Shown here piece after piece: positions 26,401 through 35,033 of a DNA stretch of 64,000 nucleotides. The stretch is from Neisseria subflava (lineage in GTDB: Bacteria > Pseudomonadota > Gammaproteobacteria > Burkholderiales > Neisseriaceae). The stretch lies in assembly GCF_024205705.1 (NCBI RefSeq), contig NZ_CP073115.1:2415062-2479061 (forward strand). The letters are read 5' to 3'. How positions within the stretch are numbered: position 1 is the first letter of the stretch; the number at the start of each line of letters is the position of its first letter. The notes below the pieces were generated by a model. The model worked only from the letters and a program-made list of their open reading frames with translations, was not told where the DNA came from and did no database searches. A program made the position numbers and the translations under genes.

Positions 26401-27558
26401 GTTGATGCCCAGTGCGAGTTTGAGCTGGTCTTGGGCGGTATCGATTGAGCCGGATACATCGATGCTGCCGTCTTTGAGCAGGCCGACGCCGATGTCTTCA
26501 ATCATGACTGTGCCTTTATCGTCAACGATGAATTCGCCGAGGATGCGTTTGACGGGGATATGGTTTTCATCGGCAAAACCGGCTTGGTCGTTTTCCAAGT
26601 CTATCGAGCCTTCCAGCGCAACGCCGTCTGTAAACGACGGAATGGTGGTGGCGTCGAAATTCAGGCGCGCTTTGGGCAGGCTGGGCAGGAAGGCCTGCGG
26701 ATTGATGTTGGAACCTTTAATCAGGATTTCGCCAACGGTTTCATTGAGGCTGTCGGCGAATGGGTGAATGGTGGATTTGGCCGACAAATGAACGTTGTCG
26801 CTATCGAGCAGCAAGTCGGTGGATACGTCTTGCAGGCTGCCCCACAGGCGCACCGTACCATGTAGGGTTTCGCCCTCAAGCTGGCCTTTGGTGTAGATGG
26901 CGGTATTGAGGACGTAGGGTTTGTTCAAACCAAGCACTACCGCGCCTGTCGAGCTGCTCCATGGCGTATCGGCGGTTTTGATGTGGAGGCGGTGTTCTTT
27001 TTTGTCGTAATGATAGGCCGCGTGCAGATGGTCGAGATAGACGGTCTGCTTGTCAAAACGCTTGCCCACGCTGATTTTGCCGGTTTCCAAACGGTCGAGA
27101 TAGGCGGTAACGGGCAGGTCTATGCTGTCGGGCAGGCCTTTTGATGGCTCTTCTTCTTTAGGCGGCGTGCGTTTGGTCACGATGGCGATGTCGCCGGCCA
27201 CGACTTCGGTAATGTGCAAGGAAGGACGGGTCAGCTCGGACGGTTTCCAATCAAAGCGGAAGCTGCTGATTTTGACATCCGCACCTTCTGTTTCAATCAA
27301 CCATTTGTCGCCTTCAAAGCCTTCAATCAGCGTGCCTTTCAGCGTGTCCGAAGAGATTTTGACTCCGAACCATGACGGGATTTTGTACAAACCGAAACGC
27401 AAACCCGATTCCGTACCGACCAGCCAGCCGATCGCGCCGGCGGAAACGGTCAATACGCCCAAGGTGGACAGGACAAAGCCGCGCAACAGGCGTTTTTTGC
27501 GCTTTGGCGGGGCGGGCTGTTGTTCAGACGGCGTGGAAGTGTTTGCAGTATCGGTCAT
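23410..27558 (-). CDS. tamB: Translocation and assembly module protein TamB (AsmA-like/DUF490)
   Basis: 1382 residues, the usual size for TamB. One N-terminal membrane helix (about 25-47, FVLSTLGVLTVSAGAIGWLV) is followed by a very long repetitive beta-rich periplasmic region and a C-terminal DUF490 domain (DDLGFTSKRSRN; YGISSAEQSVKLVYQL; IRFDNWFG). It spans the periplasm to TamA and is linked to outer-membrane assembly and anterograde phospholipid transport. Encoded 80 bp downstream of tamA, likely in one operon. Confidence 0.95.
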   Translation of the reverse strand: MTDTANTSTPSEQQPAPPKRKKRLLRGFVLSTLGVLTVSAGAIGWLVGTESGLRFGLYKIPSWFGVKISSDTLKGTLIEGFEGDKWLIETEGADVKISSFRFDWKPSELTRPSLHITEVVAGDIAIVTKRTPPKEEEPSKGLPDSIDLPVTAYLDRLETGKISVGKRFDKQTVYLDHLHAAYHYDKKEHRLHIKTADTPWSSSTGAVVLGLNKPYVLNTAIYTKGQLEGETLHGTVRLWGSLQDVSTDLLLDSDNVHLSAKSTIHPFADSLNETVGEILIKGSNINPQAFLPSLPKARLNFDATTIPSFTDGVALEGSIDLENDQAGFADENHIPVKRILGEFIVDDKGTVMIEDIGVGLLKDGSIDVSGSIDTAQDQLKLALGINNTGADDFVRQNIAGRLNGSIDVKGETSSPVVNWNLDSGFARTDGMLFFQTDKQLGQRTLKLDKVRLVPQNGGELNAKGSLELFKDRKLQLDIVSKAFNPARIDPQLPQGSVNGNINLTGILAQEKFAGKMQFAPSTLNGVPLSGKADIAYENKHLARALTDLTLGSNIVKTNGSFGKKGDRLNLNITAPDLSRFGFGLGGLLNARGYISGSFSDGLKTLEADLNGEARNFKVADTVNIRTLDFKLKGSPDTNRPLSADIKGEHIAVSGGAAMIDNVNLLISGTGSHHHIRGNSSMAVDNKRYKLNLDATGGLNKDQTQWKGTVDTLDISGAFNLKLQNRLNLEAGSERVSLSSARWAAMGGNLNLQNFVWDKKAGITSKGSAQNLHITELHNFYTPPIEHNLVLGGDWDLAYSQNARGFLNINRQGGDIILPGKDPKNKQPLGLSALALRTRFQNGRIDSTLEGNTRFGKVDGTLGIAQQFGNNINNAPVSGKVNISVPDLGSLKSFMPATAQGIAGRLNATATIGGRLGSPTINSNLDLQTNYGRADGTVNIGQGTSFDTAPLSGKLNLNVANLEVFRNFLPVGQTLKGRLNAAVNLAGRLNDPQLSGLINGDNLYYRHQTQGLILDNGVLRSRLQGQKWVIDSLKFHRGGTIELKGAVNLANANPDVDVDIVFDKYRTLSRPNRRLQLSGAAKVLYNPEKGVSLNGTLNTDYGMFGSQKSSMPTLDDDVVVLGETKKEATATTPINLNLVLNINDNVRFVGYGADVTIGGKLAITSRPGEAVQGVGTVRVVKGRYKAYGQDLDITKGSVSFVGPLTNPNLNIRAERRLSPVGAGVEVLGSLNNPRVTLVAKEAMSEKDKLSWLILNRASSGSDGDNATLSAAASALLAGQVNDRIGLVDDLGFTSKRSRNAQTGELNPAEQVLTVGKQLTNNLYVGYEYGISSAEQSVKLVYQLTRAIQAIARIGTRSSGGELKYTIRFDNWFGKDEPEPEEQH

Positions 27559-27581
27559 GATATTTTTCTGTTTGTCTGTTG

Positions 27582-27616
27582 TTCAGACGGCCTGAAATGG
27601 CTGAGGCCGTCTGAAA
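27582..27616. repeat. Outward-facing DUS pair between tamA and tamB
   Basis: TTCAGACGGCCTGAAATGG/CTGAGGCCGTCTGAA. The arms can pair, but there is no T run on the minus strand and the flanking genes are probably co-transcribed. It may reduce tamB relative to tamA expression. Confidence 0.6.
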
Positions 27617-27638
27617 GAACGGATGGTGAGTATGTTTG

Positions 27639-29480
27639 TTAAAACCTTGTGCCCAAGCTGATGTGCCAGCGGATTTTTTTGTCGTGATGGCCGTAGGCAA
27701 TATCGAAGGAGAACGGCGCAACCGGGCTGAACCAGCGCACGCCCAAGCCAGTACCGTGTTTTAAGGTCATGTGTTTGAAGTTGCTCGCCGCATCGCCGAC
27801 ATCGTGGAAGATGGCGCCGGAGAAGCTCTTGGTAACTGGGAATTGATATTCGAGGCTGCCGACCACCAAGGCGCGTTGCGGCAAGACGGAGCCGTTGGGG
27901 CCGGCCAAGCCGATGCTGTCGAGTTCGTAACCGCGTACGGAAGTCGCGCCGCCGGTACGGAACATCAGGCTGGACGGTACTTCTTCGCCTTCGCGGGCAT
28001 AAACGTAGCCTGCCTGTCCGCGTACGATGAATGTACCGAGTTTTTTGTTTTCAGGCGTGAAGAAATAGCCTGCCCGTGCCGTGGCGCGTGCCATTTGGGT
28101 GGAGGAAAGGAATTTGCCCAAAGTTGTCCCGATTTTACCGTCGAGGTAGTAGCCGTTTTGAGGGTGTAGCTCGGTTTCGATGTTTTGCCGTTTCCATGAG
28201 GCGGTCAGCATGGTGGCATGGCTTCGACCCAAATCGTAGCTGGTGTCGGGGACTTTGCGGTCTTCGGTAATGAATTCGAGGCCGAAGCGGGCATCAATAT
28301 TGTTGCGGTCGCGGACGTACCAAATACCGCTGGTCAGGGCGCGTTTTTCAAGGTTTTGCGTGGTCGAGCGGTTGTAGGAAACGTTGCTGGTCCAGTAGTT
28401 GCCGCGGTTGTTGCGCGGTTGGCTGATACCGGCGGCCAGCGTGGTCTCGTATTTGTCCATGTCCCAAACAACCGAGCCGATGTAGCCCTTGTTAAAGAGG
28501 TTGTAATAGTCGTAGGCGATGCGGCCGCCGATTCCGTATTCGGAGTCGTAGCGGATACCGGTTTCCAGTTTGTGGCGTTTGACTTCGGTCACGTTGATTT
28601 TGACGGGAACGCGGTCGCCTTGCAGTTGATCGAAGTCGGCTTGTACGGATGCGCCGGAATAGTGGCCGTTTTGCTCGAGCGCCTGTTGCAGGTCGAGGAT
28701 TTTGTCCAAGTCGTAAGGCGAACCGGGTTGGAAGCGCGCCATGCCGGAAACCACGCTCTCAGGGTAGCGGCGTGTGCCGGTTATTTGGAAATCGCCGAAG
28801 TAAATGGGGCGGTTGCTTTCCACGATGACGTTCAAGTCGGCTTTTTGCGTATTGGGATTGATGGTGGCTTGGGTGGTAGTGAGTTTTGCCAAAGGGTATT
28901 TTTTGCGTGTTACCGCGCTGAGGACGGAGGTTTTACTCGCACTCCAGCCATCTTGGTCGAAGTTTTCGCCAACGGGCTGTTGCCAGTTTTCCATCGCATT
29001 TTGGTAGTATTCGGCCAAGTTGTCGTCATTCAATACGTCGCCGAGGATGGCCACGCTGACGTTGTCGACTTTGGTGCGCGGGCCGGGGGTGACGTTGACG
29101 GTGTAGCTCTCGCCGTGGTCTTGAATATTGACGTTGCTGTTGAAGTAGCCTTTGGTCCGGAGCATGGTTTTGACGTTGTCGGGAGCCTCTTCGGCGAGGA
29201 AGCCGACCTGCTCTTTGTCCAGCTCTTCTTCCTGCTGCTGGGTAATCAGCGGCAGGTATTCTTCAAGCATTTCTTTGATTTCGCTGTCTTGGGTGTCGAT
29301 TTTGACGGGGAATTTGGGCTTGAGTTTGCCTGTTTGGTCGTCTTTGGGCTGCTTGGGCATTTCGGATTCGGGAACAGCTTCGTAGTCTTCCGCTTTGGGA
29401 ACGGAAGTATCTACTGCCAACGCGTGTCCGTAGGCGAGCGCCAATGATGCAAATAAAACAGGGTAGGTCAGTTTGGTCAT
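27639..29480 (-). CDS. tamA: Outer-membrane assembly factor TamA (Omp85 family)
   Basis: 613 residues with a signal peptide (about 1-22, ending ALA), a neisserial low-complexity acidic segment (about 23-75), POTRA domains (TPGPRTKVDNVSVAIL; FGDFQITGTRRYPESVV) and a C-terminal 16-strand Omp85 barrel. The barrel contains the lid-lock motif region VRGYELDSIG and ends in Phe (SLGTRF), the signal read by the BAM complex. Pairs with TamB, encoded next. Confidence 0.95.
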   Translation of the reverse strand: MTKLTYPVLFASLALAYGHALAVDTSVPKAEDYEAVPESEMPKQPKDDQTGKLKPKFPVKIDTQDSEIKEMLEEYLPLITQQQEEELDKEQVGFLAEEAPDNVKTMLRTKGYFNSNVNIQDHGESYTVNVTPGPRTKVDNVSVAILGDVLNDDNLAEYYQNAMENWQQPVGENFDQDGWSASKTSVLSAVTRKKYPLAKLTTTQATINPNTQKADLNVIVESNRPIYFGDFQITGTRRYPESVVSGMARFQPGSPYDLDKILDLQQALEQNGHYSGASVQADFDQLQGDRVPVKINVTEVKRHKLETGIRYDSEYGIGGRIAYDYYNLFNKGYIGSVVWDMDKYETTLAAGISQPRNNRGNYWTSNVSYNRSTTQNLEKRALTSGIWYVRDRNNIDARFGLEFITEDRKVPDTSYDLGRSHATMLTASWKRQNIETELHPQNGYYLDGKIGTTLGKFLSSTQMARATARAGYFFTPENKKLGTFIVRGQAGYVYAREGEEVPSSLMFRTGGATSVRGYELDSIGLAGPNGSVLPQRALVVGSLEYQFPVTKSFSGAIFHDVGDAASNFKHMTLKHGTGLGVRWFSPVAPFSFDIAYGHHDKKIRWHISLGTRF

Positions 29481-29929
29481 GATGTGTGTTCGACAGCGAC
29501 AATTCTTCAGTTTGGGGATTTTAACATTATTTCTGCAAGCTTTCAGGCTATGGTTATAAACGGAAATTTAGCGCGATGACGTTAAAAAATGTGGCTTAAA
29601 GGGCGGATTTTGGTTTGTTTCTATCTGATTGTAATAGTTATGTTTTGTGTTTTGACTGATGAAGTTGCCTTTGTATTCGGCCTTATGGCGCAGATTTCAG
29701 GCCGTCTGAAAGCAAGATATAGAGAAGTAAAGCAACGGTATGGGCATACTTTAAAGTAGGGTTTGAGCAGTTTTTACCGTATTTTTGGCATAAAGTGCCA
29801 ACCGTGCCATAAATGTTAAATTTTAATGCTGTTTTTGTGAGGTGTGCATGAAAACCTCGCCGACAAATGATTTTTTATTTTAGAATGTAAGACTTTTTTA
29901 ACATATCTTTAAATTGTGAAGGAACGGAT
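29481..29929. other. Divergent intergenic region, tamA and sstT promoters
   Basis: 449 AT-rich bases between divergent genes. It holds a single uptake sequence (about 29699-29712), a symmetric element (29785-29801) and a possible 11-codon reading frame (29848-29883) shortly before sstT. I see no larger gene. Confidence 0.45.
29785..29801. promoter_or_regulatory. Possible operator upstream of sstT
   Basis: TTGGCATAAAGTGCCAA, a perfect 6-5-6 inverted repeat about 130 bp before the sstT start. No T run follows. A protein-binding site is a guess from symmetry alone. Confidence 0.25.
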
Positions 29930-31153
29930 ATGGCAAGTGGCAATCCGATTTTGAACGCGCTTAATCGCGTCAGCCTGGTGGCGCAAATCGCCATCGGCTT
30001 GGTTTTAGGTATTATTGTGGGTGCAGTTTCACCGCAAGTCGGTATCAGCGCAGGACTGCTGGGCAGCCTGTTTGTCGGTGCGCTTAAGGCTATCGCGCCG
30101 ATTTTGGTATTTGTTTTGGTGACTGCCGCCATTGCGCAACACCAAAAAGGCAATCAGGCCCACATCAAACCGATTTTGATTTTGTATATTTTCGGTACGT
30201 TTGCCGCGGCCGTGGTGGCGGTTGTCGCCAGTATGGCATTCCCGACCACGCTGATTCTGCGTGCAGCCGGCGATGTGTCCGTTGCGCCGCCTTCCGGCAT
30301 TGTCGAAGTGTTGAAAACGCTACTGATGAATTTGGTGGCCAACCCGATTAACGCGCTGGCCAATGCCAACTATATCGGCATTTTGGCTTGGGCTTTGGTA
30401 TTGGGCGCGGCTTTGCGCCATCACGGTTCGGATACGACCCGCCAAGTGGCGGCCGACTTGGCCGATACCGTTTCGACGGTTGTGAAGTGGATTATCCGTT
30501 TTGCGCCGCTGGGTATTTTCGGCTTGGTGTCTTCTACTATTGCGGAAACCGGTTTTGAAGCGCTTGCCGGCTATATGCAGCTGTTGGCCGTATTGCTCGG
30601 CTGTATGCTGTTTATCGCTTTGGTGGTCAACCCGATTATTGTGTGGACGCAAATCCGCAGCAATCCTTTCCCGCTGGTGTTTACCTGCCTGCGCGAAAGC
30701 GGCGTGTATGCCTTCTTCACCCGTTCTTCCGCCGCCAACATCCCTGTGAACATGGCATTGGCGAAAAAACTGGGTCTGCACGAAGATACTTACTCTATCT
30801 CCATTCCATTGGGTGCAACCATCAATATGGCTGGTGCGGCAATCACCATTACCGTTTTGGCGATGGCTGCGGCGCACACGCAAGGCATTACGGTTGACTT
30901 CGCCACTGCCCTGCTGCTGAGCCTGGTGGCTACCGTCAGCGCGTGTGGCGCGTCCGGTGTGGCCGGTGGTTCGTTGCTGCTGATTCCTTTGGCGTGCAGC
31001 CTGTTCGGTATCGATAACGATGTGGCCATGCAGGTGGTTGCCGTCGGCTTCATTATCGGCGTGATTCAAGACTCTGCAGAAACTGCGTTGAACTCTTCCA
31101 CCGACGTTTTGTTTACTGCCGCTGCCGATTTGGGTCGTCAACGTAAAGAGTGA
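29930..31153 (+). CDS. sstT: Serine/threonine:Na+ symporter SstT
   Basis: 407 residues with eight hydrophobic helices and two hairpin segments of the dicarboxylate/amino-acid:cation symporter fold. Recognisable family stretches include FTRSSAANIPVNMALAKKLG, SIPLGATINMAGAA and GVIQDSAETALNSSTDVLFT. It imports serine and threonine with sodium across the inner membrane. GAAGGAACGG precedes the ATG. The gene stands alone before an uptake-sequence terminator. Confidence 0.95.
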   Translation: MASGNPILNALNRVSLVAQIAIGLVLGIIVGAVSPQVGISAGLLGSLFVGALKAIAPILVFVLVTAAIAQHQKGNQAHIKPILILYIFGTFAAAVVAVVASMAFPTTLILRAAGDVSVAPPSGIVEVLKTLLMNLVANPINALANANYIGILAWALVLGAALRHHGSDTTRQVAADLADTVSTVVKWIIRFAPLGIFGLVSSTIAETGFEALAGYMQLLAVLLGCMLFIALVVNPIIVWTQIRSNPFPLVFTCLRESGVYAFFTRSSAANIPVNMALAKKLGLHEDTYSISIPLGATINMAGAAITITVLAMAAAHTQGITVDFATALLLSLVATVSACGASGVAGGSLLLIPLACSLFGIDNDVAMQVVAVGFIIGVIQDSAETALNSSTDVLFTAAADLGRQRKE

Positions 31154-31176
31154 TTTTAGGGTTAACCTAAATCCAA

Positions 31177-31211
31177 CAAAGGCCGTCTGAAAAGTTTCAG
31201 ACGGCCTTTGC
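31177..31211. terminator. Inverted DUS pair after sstT
   Basis: CAAAGGCCGTCTGAAAA/GTTTCAGACGGCCTTTG, 24 bp past the stop. Confidence 0.8.
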
Positions 31212-31380
31212 TTTGGGTAAAGGAAAAGGGGTTTTTAGATGGTCAAGCCGATAGATTGGTTTGGTCGGACTGACGGTATCCGCTGTCATCAGTCGGATTT
31301 TTCCCGTAAAATACAGTCTTGAATGTATTTGAACACCTCTTTTCAGACGGCCTGACCGTCTTATCACATTTGCAAAAACA

Positions 31381-33237
31381 ATGATTAAAAAAATATTCTC
31401 ATGGTTCGAGTCCCGCATCGACCCTTATCCAGAAGCCGCGCCGAAAACGCCAGAAAAAGGGTTGTGGCGGTTTATTTGGAGCAACATTGAAGGCGTGCGT
31501 AAATGGATCGCCGTGTTGGCCGTGTTTACGGTCGGCGTCGGCATCATGGAAGCCTTGATGTTCCAGTTTATGGGCAAGGTGGTCGACTGGCTCGGCACTT
31601 ATACGCCGCAAACGCTTTTTGCTGAAAAAGGCCATGCATTAATCGGCATGATGGCCATGGTGGCATTTTTTGCCGTTTGGACCTTTTTCGCGTCCAGTGT
31701 GCGCCTGCAAACCCTGCAAGGCGTGTTCCCCATGCGCCTGCGCTGGAATTTCCACCGCCTGATGCTGGGTCAAAGCCTGGGCTTTTATCAGGACGAATTT
31801 GCAGGACGCGTGTCCGCCAAAGTGATGCAGACCGCGCTGGCGTTGCGCGATGTCGTGATGACCGTCGCCGATATGGTTGTGTATGTGCTGGTGTACTTCA
31901 TCACTTCCGGCGTGATTCTGTCCTCATTCGATGCCTGGCTTATCGTGCCGTTTATCTGCTGGATGATTGGATTCGCGATGATTATGCGTTTCCTGATTCC
32001 CAAGCTCGGCAGAACCGCTGCGCGTCAGGCCGATGCGCGCTCGCTGATGACCGGCCGTATTACCGACGCCTACTCCAATATCGCCACCGTCAAACTTTTC
32101 TCCCACGGCGCGCGCGAGGCCGCTTATGCCAAGCAGTCGATGGAAGAGTTTATGGTAACCGTCCATGCCCAAATGCGTTTGGCAACGCTGCTGCACACCT
32201 GCAGCTTTATCGTCAACAGCTCGCTGACCGTAGGCACGACCGCCTTGGGCATTTGGCTTTGGTATCACGGCCAAGTCGGCGTAGGCGCGGTAGCCACCGC
32301 CACGGCCATGGCATTGCGTGTGAACGGTTTGTCGCAATACATCATGTGGGAGTCTGCCCGATTGTTTGAAAACATAGGTACCGTCAACGATGGCATGGCG
32401 ACCCTGTCCAAACCCCACACCATCCTCGACAAACCGCAAGCCCTGCCGCTTAAAGTCACCCGAGGCGAAATCAAGTTCGATCACGTCGATTTCTCCTACG
32501 AAGCAGGCAAACCGCTCCTCAACGGCTTTAATCTGAACATCAAACCCGGCGAAAAAGTCGGCTTGATCGGTCGCAGCGGCGCGGGTAAATCCACCATCGT
32601 CAACCTGCTCCTGCGCTTTTACGAACCGCAAAGCGGCACGATTTCGATTGACGGCCAAAACGTGGACAGCGTTACCCAAGAAAGTCTGCGCGCCCAAATC
32701 GGTTTGGTGACGCAAGATACCTCCCTGCTGCATCGCTCCGTCCGCGACAACATTATCTACGGCCGTCCCGATGCGACCGAAGCCGAAATGATTTCTGCCG
32801 CCGAACGCGCCGAGGCCACCGGTTTTATTCCTAACTTAAGCGATGCCAAAGGCCGACGTGGCTATGATGCACACGTTGGCGAACGCGGCGTGAAACTTTC
32901 CGGCGGCCAGCGCCAACGTATCGCCATCGCCCGCGTTATGCTCAAAGACGCGCCGATTCTATTGCTTGACGAAGCCACCAGCGCGCTCGACTCTGAAGTC
33001 GAAGCCGCCATCCAAGAAAGCCTCGACAAAATGATGGAAGGCAAAACCGTGATTGCCATCGCACACCGCCTCTCCACCATCGCCGCGATGGACCGCCTCA
33101 TCGTCTTGGACAAAGGCCGCATCATCGAAGAAGGCAGCCACACCGAGTTGCTCGAGAAACAAGGCCTGTACGCCAAACTTTGGGCGCACCAAAGCGGCGG
33201 CTTCTTGAGTGAGCATGTTGAGTGGGAAAATAATTAA
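31381..33237 (+). CDS. Type I ABC exporter, fused permease and ATPase
   Basis: 618 residues: a six-helix exporter membrane domain (about 1-340) followed by an ATPase domain with GRSGAGKST, signature LSGGQRQR, Walker B ILLLDEATSALD and switch His in AIAHRLST. The N-terminus has a charged cytoplasmic extension (MIKKIFSWFESRIDPYPEA) typical of a branch often annotated as multidrug or lipid exporter. The substrate is not deducible; no partner half-transporter or fusion protein is nearby. A single uptake sequence lies about 30 bp upstream. Confidence 0.9.
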   Translation: MIKKIFSWFESRIDPYPEAAPKTPEKGLWRFIWSNIEGVRKWIAVLAVFTVGVGIMEALMFQFMGKVVDWLGTYTPQTLFAEKGHALIGMMAMVAFFAVWTFFASSVRLQTLQGVFPMRLRWNFHRLMLGQSLGFYQDEFAGRVSAKVMQTALALRDVVMTVADMVVYVLVYFITSGVILSSFDAWLIVPFICWMIGFAMIMRFLIPKLGRTAARQADARSLMTGRITDAYSNIATVKLFSHGAREAAYAKQSMEEFMVTVHAQMRLATLLHTCSFIVNSSLTVGTTALGIWLWYHGQVGVGAVATATAMALRVNGLSQYIMWESARLFENIGTVNDGMATLSKPHTILDKPQALPLKVTRGEIKFDHVDFSYEAGKPLLNGFNLNIKPGEKVGLIGRSGAGKSTIVNLLLRFYEPQSGTISIDGQNVDSVTQESLRAQIGLVTQDTSLLHRSVRDNIIYGRPDATEAEMISAAERAEATGFIPNLSDAKGRRGYDAHVGERGVKLSGGQRQRIAIARVMLKDAPILLLDEATSALDSEVEAAIQESLDKMMEGKTVIAIAHRLSTIAAMDRLIVLDKGRIIEEGSHTELLEKQGLYAKLWAHQSGGFLSEHVEWENN

Positions 33238-33255
33238 ACGCTTTGAAAGAAGATA

Positions 33256-33293
33256 AAGGGCCGTCTGAAAATATTTTCAGACGGCCCTTTATT
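33256..33293. terminator. Inverted DUS pair between convergent genes
   Basis: AAAGGGCCGTCTGAAAATATTTTCAGACGGCCCTTTA, an extended perfect stem 19 bp past the exporter stop. Confidence 0.85.
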
Positions 33294-33349
33294 AATGAAG
33301 CAAAGGGCAGGTGGGATAACCGCCCTTTTTCAGTTGAAACCTTAGTTTT

Positions 33350-34078
33350 TTACAGACCTAGCGACCAAGCATTTTGGTGTTCGGACAAATCTTCCAAGCG
33401 GTTTTCGTAATGGGCGAAGATTTCTTCGATTATTTCGTCTTCGTCGTCGATGGTGCGGATCAAGTTCAAATCCTCTTCCAAAATCAGGTTTCTGCCCAGC
33501 AACTGCTCACGTATCCAGTCCAACAGCCCTGCCCAAAATGCTTTGCCCACTAAGATAATCGGGCGGTCGGGCGTTTTGCCGGTTTGCACCAAAGTCAGGC
33601 TTTCAAACAATTCGTCCAATGTGCCGAAACCGCCGGGCATGACGACATACGCCACGGCGTGTTTGACGAACATGACTTTGCGCGGGAAGAAGTGTTGGAA
33701 TTTAATCGACAAATCCTGATACGGATTGGCTTTTTGCTCGTGCGGCAACACGATATTCAGCCCCACCGCCGGACTTGCTCCTGCAAACGCGCCTTTGTTG
33801 GCCGCTTCCATAATGCCCGGACCGCCGCCGGAAATTACCGAAAATCCGGCATCTGACAGTTTGCGTGCCAAGCGCAATGTGAACGCGTAATCGGGATGGT
33901 TTTCGGGCGTGCGCGCGCTGCCGTAAATGCTGACGGCCGGCTGAATGGCGCGCAATTCTTCGCCGGCATCGACAAATTCGGAAATAATCTTCAATACATG
34001 ATACGACTCGCGCGCCTGAATATCGCGGCGTGTTTCGTCGGGCAGCATGGGTTTGGGCAGTTTTTTGAGCAGGCTCAC
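33350..34078 (-). CDS. LOG-family protein (TIGR00730), nucleotide 5'-monophosphate phosphoribohydrolase-like
   Basis: 242 residues. Both LOG signatures are present: GGGPGIMEAANKGAF and PGGFGTLDELFE, which build the nucleotide-binding and catalytic site. Homologues cleave cytokinin riboside or purine/pyrimidine 5'-monophosphates to base plus ribose phosphate. The start is a GTG at 34078 (MSLLKKLPKPML). The bacterial physiological role is not settled for this group. Confidence 0.88.
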   Translation of the reverse strand: MSLLKKLPKPMLPDETRRDIQARESYHVLKIISEFVDAGEELRAIQPAVSIYGSARTPENHPDYAFTLRLARKLSDAGFSVISGGGPGIMEAANKGAFAGASPAVGLNIVLPHEQKANPYQDLSIKFQHFFPRKVMFVKHAVAYVVMPGGFGTLDELFESLTLVQTGKTPDRPIILVGKAFWAGLLDWIREQLLGRNLILEEDLNLIRTIDDEDEIIEEIFAHYENRLEDLSEHQNAWSLGL

Positions 34079-34219
34079 GGCTTTTCCTTCGTGTTTTTAT
34101 GTGCAGTATTGTAACCCGAAAGAGGCGGGCCGTCTGAAAGTTGGGTTTCGGCGGCAAGTGTGCCTGCCACATTTTCAAAAGCCCGTTACAATATCTGCTT
34201 TTATTTTTACAGCTTTGCC

Positions 34220-34936
34220 ATGCTTGATATTATCCACCGCGACAGCCGCACCATCGCCGTCAACAAACCTGCCGGAATGCTGGTGCACCGAAGCTGGTTA
34301 GACAAACACGAAACCCGTTTTGCCGTGCAGACCCTGCGCGACCAAATCGGGCAGCACGTCTATCCCGTCCACCGCCTCGACCGCCCGACTTCCGGCGTTT
34401 TGCTGTTTGCCCTCGATACGGAAGCCACACGGTTATTGACGCAGCAGTTTGAAAACAAAACCATCGAAAAAACTTATTGGGCGATTGTTCGCGGTCATCT
34501 GCCTTCAGACGGCCTGATTGATTACGCCCTCAAATATATGCCCGACAAAATCGCCGAAGCGCAGACCGAAGCCACATTGCAGGAAGCGCAAACCACCTAC
34601 CGTTGTCTGGCACAAACCGAGTTGCCGTTCCAGTCCGCCCTGCGTTACCCGACCTCGCGTTATTCGTGGGCCGAACTCACGCCGTACACCGGCCGCAAAC
34701 ACCAACTCCGCCGCCATATGAAACACATTTTCCACCCCATCGTCGGCGATACCAACTACGGTGATTTGCGCCAAAACCATGCCGTTGCCGAACATATCGG
34801 CACGCAACGCCTGATGTTGCACGCGCGAAGCCTCAGTTTTCAAAGCATAGAAGACGGCAGCCGGATGACTGTACAAGCGCCAACAGACAACGACTGGCGG
34901 CTTTGGATGGAAAAATTTAAAACCGAGGCCGTCTGA
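34220..34936 (+). CDS. truC: tRNA pseudouridine(65) synthase TruC
   Basis: 238 residues from the ATG at 34220 (MLDIIHRDSRTIAVNKPAG); the open frame begins 20 codons earlier without family residues. RluA-type catalytic motif HRLDRPTSGVLLFA with the nucleophilic Asp, then the TGRKHQLRRHM motif. The size and lack of an S4 domain fit TruC rather than RluC/D. Its stop codon TGA is supplied by an uptake sequence (GAGGCCGTCTGAAA), which is also the left arm of the terminator. Confidence 0.9.
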   Translation: MLDIIHRDSRTIAVNKPAGMLVHRSWLDKHETRFAVQTLRDQIGQHVYPVHRLDRPTSGVLLFALDTEATRLLTQQFENKTIEKTYWAIVRGHLPSDGLIDYALKYMPDKIAEAQTEATLQEAQTTYRCLAQTELPFQSALRYPTSRYSWAELTPYTGRKHQLRRHMKHIFHPIVGDTNYGDLRQNHAVAEHIGTQRLMLHARSLSFQSIEDGSRMTVQAPTDNDWRLWMEKFKTEAV

Positions 34937-34969
34937 AAATCCAAACCGCACATTTTCAGACGGCCCGGT
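34924..34969. terminator. Inverted DUS pair overlapping the truC stop codon
   Basis: GAGGCCGTCTGAAAATCC...CATTTTCAGACGGCCC. The TGA inside the first uptake sequence ends truC, so the hairpin starts within the coding region. Confidence 0.75.
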
Positions 34970-35033
34970 CATGGAAAAAAACAGGCAAATCCCTTACAAT
35001 ACGCCCCTAAAATTTTGAAAGAACACAAGAATC

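Noticed and set aside
28218..29447. 409-codon plus-strand open frame
   Set aside because: Antisense to tamA, which has clear POTRA and barrel features.
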